From the NCBI GenBank assembly GCA_011526095.1, contig WYBA01000043.1, positions 1-35,775 of the forward strand: a stretch of DNA of 35,775 nucleotides. Direction: 5' to 3'. Source of the DNA: Myxococcales bacterium. Its GTDB lineage: Bacteria; Myxococcota_A; Polyangia; Haliangiales; Haliangiaceae. The notes beneath the pieces were generated by a model. It was not told where the DNA came from. It saw only the letters and a program-made list of their open reading frames with translations, and made no database searches. Position 1 is the stretch's first letter. The number at the start of each line of letters is the position of its first letter. Below are positions 27,628-35,775 of the stretch, in pieces. The position numbers were made by a program, and so were the translations under genes.

Positions 27628-27633
27628 TACCGT
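27628..27633 (+). promoter_or_regulatory. -10 hexamer TACCGT abutting tpiA
   Basis: TACCGT ends 7 bases before the ATG at 27641 with no Shine-Dalgarno in between, consistent with a leaderless tpiA message separate from the upstream gene. Confidence 0.4.
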
Positions 27634-27640
27634 CCGCGCC

Positions 27641-28399
27641 ATGCGGACGCCCTTCGTCGTCGGAAACTGGAAGCTCCACAAGACGGTCGCCGAGGCCCAG
27701 GCCCTGGTGACCGAGCTCAAGAACCAGCTCGGTGCGATCCGCGACGTCGCGGTCGGCGTCGCGCCGCCGTTCACCGCGCTGTGGCCGGTGGCGCGCCGGC
27801 TCGAGGACTCGACGATCGCGCTCGCCGCGCAGAACTGCTTCTGGGAGGACAAGGGCGCGTGGACCGGCGAGGTCGCGCCGGGAATGCTCGCCGACGTCGG
27901 CTGCACCTGGACGATCATCGGCCACAGCGAGCGCCGCACCCACTTCGGCGAGACCGACGCCACCGTCGGCAAGCGCGTCGCGGCGGCGCTGCGCGCCGGG
28001 CTCGGCGTGATCGGCTGCGTCGGCGAGACCGACGCGCAGCGCGACGCCGGCCAGACGTTCGCGGTGGTCGACGCGCACCTCGACGGCATCCTCGCGGCGG
28101 CGCCGAAGGACTGGGACAAGCTCGTGATCGCCTACGAGCCAGTGTGGGCGATCGGGACCGGGCGCACGGCCACCCCGGCCCAGGCCCAGGAGGTCCACGC
28201 CCACATCCGCGGGCGCCTGCGCGCGCGCCTCGGCGACGCCGCGGCCGCCGCGATCCGCATCCAGTACGGCGGCTCCGTCAAGGCCAGCAACGCCGAGACC
28301 CTCCTGAAGGAGCCCGACATCGACGGCGCCCTGGTCGGCGGCGCCTCGCTCGACGCGGCCGAGTTCGTCGCGATCGTGAAGGCGGCCCGGCCGAAGTGA
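27641..28399 (+). CDS. tpiA: Triosephosphate isomerase
   Basis: A 252-residue TIM-barrel enzyme. Asn9 and Lys11 (GNWKLHK), His95 (IIGHSERR) and Glu166 (AYEPVWAIGTG) are the catalytic residues; the phosphate-gripping IQYGGSVKASN and DGALVGGASL are present near the end. It interconverts dihydroxyacetone phosphate and glyceraldehyde 3-phosphate. With gap and pgk it completes the common gap-pgk-tpiA-secG order of bacteria, here interrupted by the signalling gene. The start 31 bases after that gene has no Shine-Dalgarno but a TACCGT box just upstream. Confidence 0.97.
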   Translation: MRTPFVVGNWKLHKTVAEAQALVTELKNQLGAIRDVAVGVAPPFTALWPVARRLEDSTIALAAQNCFWEDKGAWTGEVAPGMLADVGCTWTIIGHSERRTHFGETDATVGKRVAAALRAGLGVIGCVGETDAQRDAGQTFAVVDAHLDGILAAAPKDWDKLVIAYEPVWAIGTGRTATPAQAQEVHAHIRGRLRARLGDAAAAAIRIQYGGSVKASNAETLLKEPDIDGALVGGASLDAAEFVAIVKAARPK

Positions 28400-28456
28400 C
28401 CCAGATCGCGGATAACGCACGGGATCGTGGCCGGAAAACGCTGCCAGTGTGGACAC

Positions 28457-28485
28457 TTGCAGTCGCCGGCTGCCTGGGCTAGAAA
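28457..28485 (+). promoter_or_regulatory. Candidate secG promoter
   Basis: TTGCAG (28457-28462), 17-base spacer, TAGAAA (28480-28485), each 4 of 6 to consensus at ideal spacing. The -10 ends 9 bases before the secG ATG, so the leader would be only a few bases. Confidence 0.5.
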
Positions 28486-28494
28486 CCTCGGCCT

Positions 28495-29136
28495 ATGTCG
28501 ACCCTGATCACCTTCGTGCACGTCATGGTCAGCATCGTGCTCATCGCGACGGTGCTGCTGCAGCCTGGCAAGGGCGGCATGGGCGGCGCGTTCGGTGGCG
28601 CCAACGCGGCGACGGTGTTCGGCAGCGGCGGCGCGTCGGTGTTCCTGCGCCGCCTCACCGCCGGCGCGGCGATCGTGTTCATGCTGACGTCGATGGTGCT
28701 GGCGTACATCGCGTCGAACGACGCGGGCGACGCGCTCAAGCGCTACAGCGCCCAGCAGACGGCGGCGAAGAAGCGCAAGCAGGCCGCCGAGCAGCGCGCG
28801 CTCGACGAGGGCGGCGGAGACGCCGGCGTCACGGCGCCCGAGGGCGGCGACATGACGGACGACGGCACGGTGACGCCGGTGGACCCGGCGGGCGCGCCGA
28901 CCGGCGCCCCGACCGGCGCTGACGTCAACGACGGCGACACCGGCGAGGACGAGAACGGCGCCGCGCCGATCGAGACGCCGGCCGAGATGAAGGACCCGGG
29001 CACCGCCCCGGCCACCGGCGCGGCTCCGGCCACCGGCGCGGCCCCGGCCACCGGCGCGGCTCCGGCCACCGGCGCGGCTCCGGCCACCGGCGCGGCTCCG
29101 GCCACCGGCGCGGCTCCGGCCACCGCGACGCCGTAG
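28495..29136 (+). CDS. secG: Preprotein translocase subunit SecG with long repetitive tail
   Basis: A 213-residue SecG. Residues 1-73 are the standard part: first membrane helix (LITFVHVMVSIVLIATVLLQ), the cytoplasmic loop PGKGGMGGAFGGAN and FGSGGASVFLRRLTAG, then the second helix to about 73. SecG helps SecYE pass unfolded proteins through the inner membrane. Most homologues stop near 75-120 residues; here a charged stretch (KKRKQAAEQRALDEGGG), an acidic Gly/Asp part and six APATGA repeats (171-206) add about 135 residues. The tail should lie outside the cytoplasm if both helices insert normally, an inference. It follows tpiA by 95 bp. Confidence 0.9.
   Translation: MSTLITFVHVMVSIVLIATVLLQPGKGGMGGAFGGANAATVFGSGGASVFLRRLTAGAAIVFMLTSMVLAYIASNDAGDALKRYSAQQTAAKKRKQAAEQRALDEGGGDAGVTAPEGGDMTDDGTVTPVDPAGAPTGAPTGADVNDGDTGEDENGAAPIETPAEMKDPGTAPATGAAPATGAAPATGAAPATGAAPATGAAPATGAAPATATP
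29005..29133. repeat. 18-bp tandem repeat in the secG tail
   Basis: Six 18-bp units coding APATGA, then a partial seventh. Copies differ by single bases (GCTCCG versus GCCCCG), and the unit length preserves frame on expansion or loss. Confidence 0.95.
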
Positions 29137-29171
29137 CCACCGCGTCGCTCGACCGCCGGCGCACCACGATC

Positions 29172-29177
29172 TATGGT
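29172..29177 (+). promoter_or_regulatory. -10 hexamer TATGGT abutting dapF
   Basis: TATGGT ends exactly 6 bases before the GTG at 29184, the distance expected if transcription begins at the start codon. No Shine-Dalgarno is present. Confidence 0.45.
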
Positions 29178-29183
29178 GCGCCC

Positions 29184-30101
<918 letters not shown>

Positions 30102-30150
30102 GTTAGGTCCCTTGGCGCGCTAGAGGACGTCTGGGCGGGGTGGGTCCCGG

Positions 30151-30184
30151 CGGGCTTTGCCCGACGGGCGGGGCGGCGAGCCCC
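30151..30184. terminator. Two short hairpins between convergent genes
   Basis: CGGGC-TTT-GCCCG (30151-30163) and GGGGC-GGCGA-GCCCC (30170-30184). Both are GC stems of five pairs without T runs; they may end dapF and the opposite gene, but only weakly support intrinsic termination. Confidence 0.4.
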
Positions 30185-30227
30185 GTGTGGTCGACGCGAC
30201 GTGCCGTGCCGGAGCAGAATGCGACGG

Positions 30228-31235
30228 TCACGGCACGATCGAGCAGTCCGCCCAGCTGAAGCTCAGGTCGAGCTTCGGGTCCTCGCCGATCACGCGCCAC
30301 GCGTAGGCCTTGGCGAACTGCGGGTCGAACGTGACGCGCACGGCCTTGCCGTCGGCGAGCCCGTGGTCCTTCTTCAGCAGCTCGATCACCTGCTTGATGC
30401 TGCACTGCGGGGTCTCGTGGGCGCTGACGCCCTCCCACGGATCGGTCGCGCCCCAGACCTGCTTGTGGTCGACGCCCGCGGGGCCGAAGTTGAACTTCTT
30501 CACCGAGTCGTCGCGCGTCTTCTTCACCTTCGACTGCACGTCGTCCTGCGAGATGTAGACGACCTGCGCGCCGCCGCCGGTGACGTCGACGGTGCCGTCG
30601 GCCTTGACCTTCTGCAGGTTGATCGACCACCAGATCGCGTCCTTCTTCCACTTGCGCGCGGCGTCGCCGACCGCGGTGATCATCGCATCGGGATCGACCT
30701 TCTTGGGATCCATGCTCAGCGACGAGTAGGACAGGTTGCCCTTCGCCGTCTTGTTCTTGCCCATCTGGGTCTTGACGATCACGCCGACGACCGTGAGCAC
30801 GACGCCGATCACGACGACGCCGATGATCTTCGCGGTCGACGCGCCCGCCTTGAGCTTGAACGGGACGTTGAACCCGCCGACGTTGAAGCTCATCTTGACG
30901 GCCTCGCCCTTGGCCTGGCCGGCCGCCGGCGTGCCCTGGGCGGCCGGCTGGTGGAACCCGCCCGGCGCCGGCTGCTGTGTCGCGATCGGCTGCATGTTGC
31001 CCATCCCCGGCGGCTGCGCCGGCGCCTGCCCCGCCTGCCCCGCCTGGGCGATCGGAGGCGGCTGCTGCCAGCCCTGCGCCCCGCCCTGCGGCATCCCCGG
31101 CGGCACGTACGTCGGCGGCGCCAGCGCCGCGATCGGCCGACCACAGGTGCCACAGGGGACCGCCTGGCTCGGGTGCCCCCAGGCGGCGGCGCCGCACATG
31201 GGACACTGGATCTGGACGTAGCTCTGGGGTTGCAT
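30228..31235 (-). CDS. Zinc-ribbon, single-pass membrane protein of unknown function
   Basis: A 335-residue protein. An N-terminal zinc ribbon has Cys11, Cys14, Cys28 and Cys31 (CPMCG, CGTCG). Then comes a Pro/Gln/Gly/Ala-rich linker (40-110), a short segment MSFNVGGFNVPFKLK, one membrane helix (about 136-154, IIGVVVIGVVLTVVGVIV) and a 175-residue domain outside, with DPWEGVSAHETPQCSIKQVIELL and a C-terminal Cys. Such proteins are frequent in myxobacteria; the role is unknown. It lies 63 bp after ruvB on the same strand and could be last in that run of genes. No clear Shine-Dalgarno is seen. Confidence 0.75.
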   Translation of the reverse strand: MQPQSYVQIQCPMCGAAAWGHPSQAVPCGTCGRPIAALAPPTYVPPGMPQGGAQGWQQPPPIAQAGQAGQAPAQPPGMGNMQPIATQQPAPGGFHQPAAQGTPAAGQAKGEAVKMSFNVGGFNVPFKLKAGASTAKIIGVVVIGVVLTVVGVIVKTQMGKNKTAKGNLSYSSLSMDPKKVDPDAMITAVGDAARKWKKDAIWWSINLQKVKADGTVDVTGGGAQVVYISQDDVQSKVKKTRDDSVKKFNFGPAGVDHKQVWGATDPWEGVSAHETPQCSIKQVIELLKKDHGLADGKAVRVTFDPQFAKAYAWRVIGEDPKLDLSFSWADCSIVP

Positions 31236-31298
31236 CGTGGCAGGTGGAAGCCGCCTGCCGGCCGATGTGACGTCGCCGCCGCGGGCCGCCTCAGGCGC

Positions 31299-32384
<1,086 letters not shown>

Positions 32385-32401
32385 GGGTCAGCGGGGCGGG
32401 G

Positions 32402-33028
32402 TCATCTTGGCATGCTGCGCAGCGCCTGGCGCAGCAGCGCCTCGAGCGTGACGCCGTCGGAGATCACCAGCTCGGAGACCGCCTGATCGGCCTCGACCGG
32501 GCGCCAGCCGAGGCCGACCAGCGCAGCGGAGACCTCGTCGAGCATCGGGTGGCGGCGGCGCGCCGCGCCGGCAGCCTGCGCCACGGGCCGGACCTCGCCC
32601 GAGGCCGCCCAGCTCATCATCAGCATCTCGCACTTGTCGCGCAGCTCGACCACCAGCAGCTCCGCGGTCTTCTTGCCGACGCCCTTGATCCGCGTCAGCC
32701 CGGCGCTGTCCTCGCGCGCGATCAGCTCGCAGATCCCGCGCGGGTCGTGCCCGCCCGACAGGATCCCCACCGCCGACGACGGCCCGACGTTCTTGACCGT
32801 GATCAGCAGGTCGAACAGCGCCCGCTCGGCCGCGCTGCCGAACCCGTAGAGCGCGATCTCGGTCTCGCGGACCGCCGTGTGGATGAGCAGCGTGATCGTC
32901 TCGCCCGCCGCGGGCAGCCCGGCCAGCGTGTGCCCCGAGCACGTCACCTCGTAGCCGACGCCGCCGCAGTCGACGATGACCCGCGTGCCCGCGCGATCGA
33001 TCAGCGTGCCGTGGAGCCGGCCGATCAC
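32402..33028 (-). CDS. ruvA: Holliday junction DNA-binding protein RuvA
   Basis: A 208-residue protein of standard length. The N-terminal OB-fold begins IGRLHGTLIDRAGT with GGVGYEV; two helix-hairpin-helix motifs follow (ITVKNVGPSSAVGIL and LTRIKGVGKKTAELLVVEL); a flexible linker rich in Ala leads to domain III (LDEVSAALVGLGW), which contacts RuvB. The GTG at 33028 overlaps the ruvC stop as GTGA, with AAGGAG upstream, so translation is coupled. Confidence 0.96.
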   Translation of the reverse strand: MIGRLHGTLIDRAGTRVIVDCGGVGYEVTCSGHTLAGLPAAGETITLLIHTAVRETEIALYGFGSAAERALFDLLITVKNVGPSSAVGILSGGHDPRGICELIAREDSAGLTRIKGVGKKTAELLVVELRDKCEMLMMSWAASGEVRPVAQAAGAARRRHPMLDEVSAALVGLGWRPVEADQAVSELVISDGVTLEALLRQALRSMPR

Positions 33029-33597
33029 GGCGCCGCCTTCTCCTTGTGCGGGGCCCGTGGGGCGCGCGGCGCGGCGCGCACGACCGCGGGCACCAGCCGC
33101 GCGGCGCTCGTGGCGCGCACCCGCGCGTGGGTGATCGCCACCGCGAGCGCGTCCGCGGCGTCGGCGCGCGGCGCGCTCGCCAGCCCGAGCAGCGTGCGCA
33201 CCATCTGCGCGACCTGATCCTTCTCGGCGCGCCCGCGCCCGACCACGGTCTTCTTGACCACCGGCGCCGGGTACGACGCGACCGCCAGCGACGCCAGCCC
33301 GAGCACGGCGAGCGCCATCCCGCGCGCCTGGGCCAGCGCCAGCGCCGAGCGCGCGTTGATCCGCGAGAACACGTCCTCCATCGCGACCTCGGTCGGGCGC
33401 AGCTCCTCGATCACCTCGCCGAGCGACCGCGCGATCTCGCCCAGGCGCGCCTCCATCGGCCAGTCCTCGGGCGCCGTCAGCACGCCGCACTCGACGTAGC
33501 CGAGCCGATCGCCGGCGAGCGAGATCAGCCCGTAGCCGCAGATCCGGCTGCCCGGGTCGATGCCCAGGATCCGCGCCGGGAGAACTCGCGAGCTCAC
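33025..33597 (-). CDS. ruvC: Holliday junction resolvase RuvC
   Basis: A 190-residue endonuclease that cuts junctions moved by RuvAB. The RNase H-like acids are Asp14 (GIDPGS), Glu74 (AMEDVF), Asp146 and Asp149 (DAADALAVA), all present. A 25-residue basic Ala/Pro tail after HAR is extra. The GTG at 33597 has no Shine-Dalgarno; TAGGAC ends 7 bases upstream. It follows yggS by 36 bp, so it may have its own start of transcription as well as read-through from maf-yggS. Confidence 0.96.
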   Translation of the reverse strand: MSSRVLPARILGIDPGSRICGYGLISLAGDRLGYVECGVLTAPEDWPMEARLGEIARSLGEVIEELRPTEVAMEDVFSRINARSALALAQARGMALAVLGLASLAVASYPAPVVKKTVVGRGRAEKDQVAQMVRTLLGLASAPRADAADALAVAITHARVRATSAARLVPAVVRAAPRAPRAPHKEKAAP

Positions 33598-33633
33598 GCC
33601 CAGCGTCCTACCACGCCGCTGCGACGTCGGGCG

Positions 33634-34347
33634 TCACGGCGCCGGCGCCGGGCGCGCTCCGAAGATCGCCGTCCCCACCCGCACCAGCGTCGCGCCCTCG
33701 GCGATCGCGACGGCGAAGTCGCCCGTCGTGCCCATCGACAGGTGCGGCAGCGCCGCGCCGCCGGCGACCAGCTCGTCGCGCACCCGCCGCAGCGCCTGGA
33801 AGTACGGCCGGCTGTCCTCGGCGTGCTCCGGCCACGGCGGCATCGTCATCAGCCCGACGCACCGCACGTGCGCCAGCCCGCCGATCGCCGCGAGCAGCGC
33901 CGGCGCCTCGCCCGGCTCGACGCCGGTCTTCTGCGCCTCGCCGCCGGTGTTGACCGCCACGAGCACGTCCTGCACGACGCCCGCGGTGCGCGCGCGCTTG
34001 TCGATCTCGGCCGCCAGCTCGAGGCCGTCGACGGCGTGGATCAGCGCGGCGCGCCCCACCACCATGCGCGCCTTGTTGCGCTGCAGCCGCCCGATGAAGT
34101 GCCAGCGCAGCCCGGGCGCGGCGCCGCCGACCTCGTCCTGCTTGGCGACCAGCTCCTGCGCGTAGTTCTCGCCGACGTCGCCCGCCCCCGCCGCCACCGC
34201 CGCGATCACCGCCGCGGCCGGGTGCAGCTTCGACACCGCGACGATCGTCACCTCGGCCGGGTCGCGCCCCGCGGCGCGCGCGGCGGCGTCGACCTCGGCG
34301 CGCACGACCGCCCAGCGCGCCGCGACGGCCGCGGCGTCGACGGTCAC
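33634..34347 (-). CDS. YggS/PROSC-family pyridoxal phosphate homeostasis protein
   Basis: A 237-residue fold-type III PLP protein. Lys40 (VAVSKLHP) is the PLP-binding lysine; GENYAQEL, WHFIGRLQRNKAR and the phosphate-binding LSMGTTGDF with VRVGTAIFG complete the family pattern. YggS proteins keep free PLP and amino-acid pools in balance and have no known catalytic reaction. The GTG at 34347 overlaps the maf stop as GTGA. It precedes ruvC on the same strand. Confidence 0.93.
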   Translation of the reverse strand: MTVDAAAVAARWAVVRAEVDAAARAAGRDPAEVTIVAVSKLHPAAAVIAAVAAGAGDVGENYAQELVAKQDEVGGAAPGLRWHFIGRLQRNKARMVVGRAALIHAVDGLELAAEIDKRARTAGVVQDVLVAVNTGGEAQKTGVEPGEAPALLAAIGGLAHVRCVGLMTMPPWPEHAEDSRPYFQALRRVRDELVAGGAALPHLSMGTTGDFAVAIAEGATLVRVGTAIFGARPAPAP

Positions 34348-34943
34348 GCCGGCCTCCCGTGGGTGAACCGCGGCGCGGCCGCGCCCGCCGCCGCGAGCGC
34401 CGCGAGCACCTCCGCCAGGGGCAGCCCGACGACGTTGGTGATCGAGCCGCGGACCTCGGCGACCAGCGCCGCCGCGATCCCCTGGACCGCGTACGCGCCG
34501 GCCTTGCCGCGCCACTCGCCGCTGTGGACGTAGTCGTCGAGCAGGGCGTCGTCGAACGCGACCATCCGCACCTCGGACGTGACGAGCTCGTCGTGGGCGC
34601 GCGGCCCGCGCAGCGCGAACGCCGTGGTCACGCGGTGGGTGCGCCCGCGCAGCCGCGCCAGCATCGCGCGCGCCTCGTCGGCGTCGGCCGCCTTGCCCAG
34701 CACCTCGCCGTCGAGCTCGACGATCGTGTCGGCGGCGAGCACCCACCCGCCGCCGGGCGCGAGCGCGTCCGCCTTGGCCGCCGCGACCCGCGCGACGTAG
34801 GCCAGCGGCGGCTCGCCGGGCCGGGTCGACTCGTCGATGTCCGCGGGCCGGACGTCGACCTCGAGGCCGACGCGCTCGAGCAGCTCGCGGCGGCGGGGCG
34901 AGGCCGAGGCGAGCACGATCGGACCGGGAGGCAGGCGCGACAC
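34344..34943 (-). CDS. maf: Maf-family nucleotide pyrophosphatase
   Basis: A 199-residue Maf protein, likely hydrolysing dTTP/UTP or modified nucleotides. The N-terminal motif is VLASASPRRRELL (10-22), the catalytic Asp is Asp73 in AADTIV, with KAADADEARAML, GKAGAYAVQG and GSITNVVGLPL following. The GTG at 34943 leaves the N-terminal strand intact; TATCAC ends 6 bases upstream and there is no Shine-Dalgarno. First of the minus-strand run maf-yggS-ruvC-ruvA-ruvB, divergent from the PKD lipoprotein. Confidence 0.95.
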   Translation of the reverse strand: MSRLPPGPIVLASASPRRRELLERVGLEVDVRPADIDESTRPGEPPLAYVARVAAAKADALAPGGGWVLAADTIVELDGEVLGKAADADEARAMLARLRGRTHRVTTAFALRGPRAHDELVTSEVRMVAFDDALLDDYVHSGEWRGKAGAYAVQGIAAALVAEVRGSITNVVGLPLAEVLAALAAAGAAAPRFTHGRPA

Positions 34944-35015
34944 GGCCGAGTGATAGCACCGTGACGCGGCCCCCAGCGACCGTCTGGCGCGGGCGCGCGG
35001 CCGGCGCGCGGCTGC

Positions 35016-35021
35016 TACGAT
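35016..35021 (+). promoter_or_regulatory. -10 hexamer TACGAT abutting the PKD lipoprotein
   Basis: TACGAT ends exactly 6 bases before the GTG at 35028, without Shine-Dalgarno, as expected for a leaderless message. It also argues for this GTG rather than the out-of-frame ATG at 35020. Confidence 0.45.
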
Positions 35022-35027
35022 GCCGCC

Positions 35028-35775
35028 GTGCGCAACCTGTGCCTGTGCCTCGCGCTCGCCGCCGCGCCCGGCGGCGCGGCGTGCGGCGGCGACGACGACG
35101 GCGCGCCGCCCGACGCGGCCCCGCCGTCGGACGGCTACGTGGTGGTCGACGGCGCGCCGCGGGTGGACGCCGACGTGCTGGCATGGGTCGACTTCGCGAC
35201 CGACGGCTGCACGCTGGTGACGATCCCGGCCGGCGACGGCGGCGCGCCGCGCACCGAGTGCCACGGCGCCGCGCCGCTCACCGTCCGGTTCGCGCCGGTG
35301 GTGCCCAGCACCGTCGATGCCTACCTGTGGACGTTCGGCGACGGCGGCTCGAGCGGGGAGCCGACGCCGACGCACGTGTTCGCGCTGCCCGGCGCGTACG
35401 ACGTCGGGCTGTCGGTGGCCGGCCCCGGCGGCACCGCGACCGCCGCGCGCCCGGGGTGGATCGTCGTCGCGCCGGCGCCCGCCGGCGCCGCGTGCACCGC
35501 GTCGGCCCAGTGCGGCGACGGCGCGAGCTGCCTGTGCGGCGACGGTGCGACCTGCGACGGCGGGTGGACCGCCGGCGCGTGCGCGACGCCGTGCGACGAC
35601 GCGAGCGACTGCGCGGGCGGCGTGTGCGCGCGGCTCGGCGGCGACGGCTCGACCGCGCCGTGGGCCGGCGGGTGGTGCCTGCCGGCGTGCGACGACGCCA
35701 CCGCCTGCGCCGACGGCCGCGCGTGCGCCGTGGTGCGCGCCGACGACGGCGCCTGGGCCAGGGCGTGCGTGCCCG
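35028..35775 (+). CDS. PKD-domain lipoprotein, 5' part only (runs off right edge)
   Basis: 249 codons are visible from the GTG at 35028 with no stop. MRNLCLCLALAAAPGGAAC is a lipoprotein signal with probable Cys19, followed by GGDDDG and a Pro/Asp linker. Residues about 80-150 form a PKD domain: APLTVRFAPV, YLWTFGDGGSS, HVFALPGAYDVGLSV. Cys-rich segments with Asp/Gly follow (CGDGASCLCGDGATC, CDDASDCAGGVC), related in style to the two giant surface proteins. It is probably an outer-membrane or surface lipoprotein. The C-terminus is not in the window. Confidence 0.8.
   Translation, partial: MRNLCLCLALAAAPGGAACGGDDDGAPPDAAPPSDGYVVVDGAPRVDADVLAWVDFATDGCTLVTIPAGDGGAPRTECHGAAPLTVRFAPVVPSTVDAYLWTFGDGGSSGEPTPTHVFALPGAYDVGLSVAGPGGTATAARPGWIVVAPAPAGAACTASAQCGDGASCLCGDGATCDGGWTAGACATPCDDASDCAGGVCARLGGDGSTAPWAGGWCLPACDDATACADGRACAVVRADDGAWARACVP

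Noticed and set aside
23959..28119. A 1386-codon minus-strand open frame opposite pgk, the GGDEF-kinase gene and tpiA
   Set aside because: Stop codons are rare in GC-rich antisense frames; the translation is low-complexity Arg/Ala/His text, while the plus strand has three clear protein families.
29137..29183. tRNA-Leu often found after secG
   Set aside because: The 47-bp gap cannot hold a tRNA and shows no cloverleaf arms.

Overview
The window reads as chromosomal DNA of a very GC-rich myxobacterium (Myxococcota, perhaps the Kofleriaceae/Haliangium or Nannocystis side; that finer placement is inference). The signs are about 70-75% G+C in hand-counted lines, a MYXO-CTERM sorting tail, MopE-like DxDxDxD repeat proteins, a GGDEF/Ser-Thr kinase fusion, a PilZ protein, a class II ribonucleotide reductase and a small myxobacterial-type ribbon-helix-helix protein. 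I see no rRNA, tRNA, CRISPR array, insertion sequence or prophage.

Layout. 1-285: 5' part of a minus-strand gene running off the left edge. 485-2951 (minus): HAD phosphatase, HMG-CoA lyase and a methylglutaconyl/enoyl-CoA hydratase, a small leucine/isovalerate-type operon with an ATGA overlap. 3033-5184: HEAT-repeat lipoprotein, then a structured leader with a palindrome, a tiny Cys-Cys ORF and three consecutive hairpins, then a DUF2325 gene. 5185-9017 (minus): WXXGXW-repeat lipoprotein, a two-gene bc-type quinol oxidoreductase (Rieske plus a cytochrome b/diheme cytochrome c fusion interrupted by an Asp-Gly repeat) and a DksA/TraR-type regulator. 9204-11070 (plus): ribbon-helix-helix protein, alpha/beta hydrolase, an AT-richer 333-bp spacer and an unknown protein. 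11340-13208 (minus): adenosylcobalamin-dependent ribonucleotide reductase. 13247-14725 (plus): two exported unknowns and a PilZ protein. 14807-21855 (plus): two adjoining giant Cys/Asp-rich surface proteins. 22083-30101 (plus): a 60-residue protein behind a sigma-54-like promoter, then gap, pgk, a 974-residue signalling protein, tpiA, secG and dapF. 30228-34943 (minus): maf, yggS, ruvC, ruvA, ruvB and a zinc-ribbon membrane protein. 35028 to the right edge: start of a PKD-domain lipoprotein.

Three things cut across single genes. First, many genes have no Shine-Dalgarno sequence but carry a TANNNT-like -10 hexamer ending 5-9 bases before the start codon, which points to leaderless transcription and splits the apparent glycolytic operon into separate units. 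Second, a protein joining GGDEF and kinase domains sits between pgk and tpiA. Third, the first giant surface protein contains about 1 kb of markedly lower-GC DNA inside its von Willebrand A region, suggesting a recombined or imported segment. All function calls are from reading motifs by eye; no database search was run.
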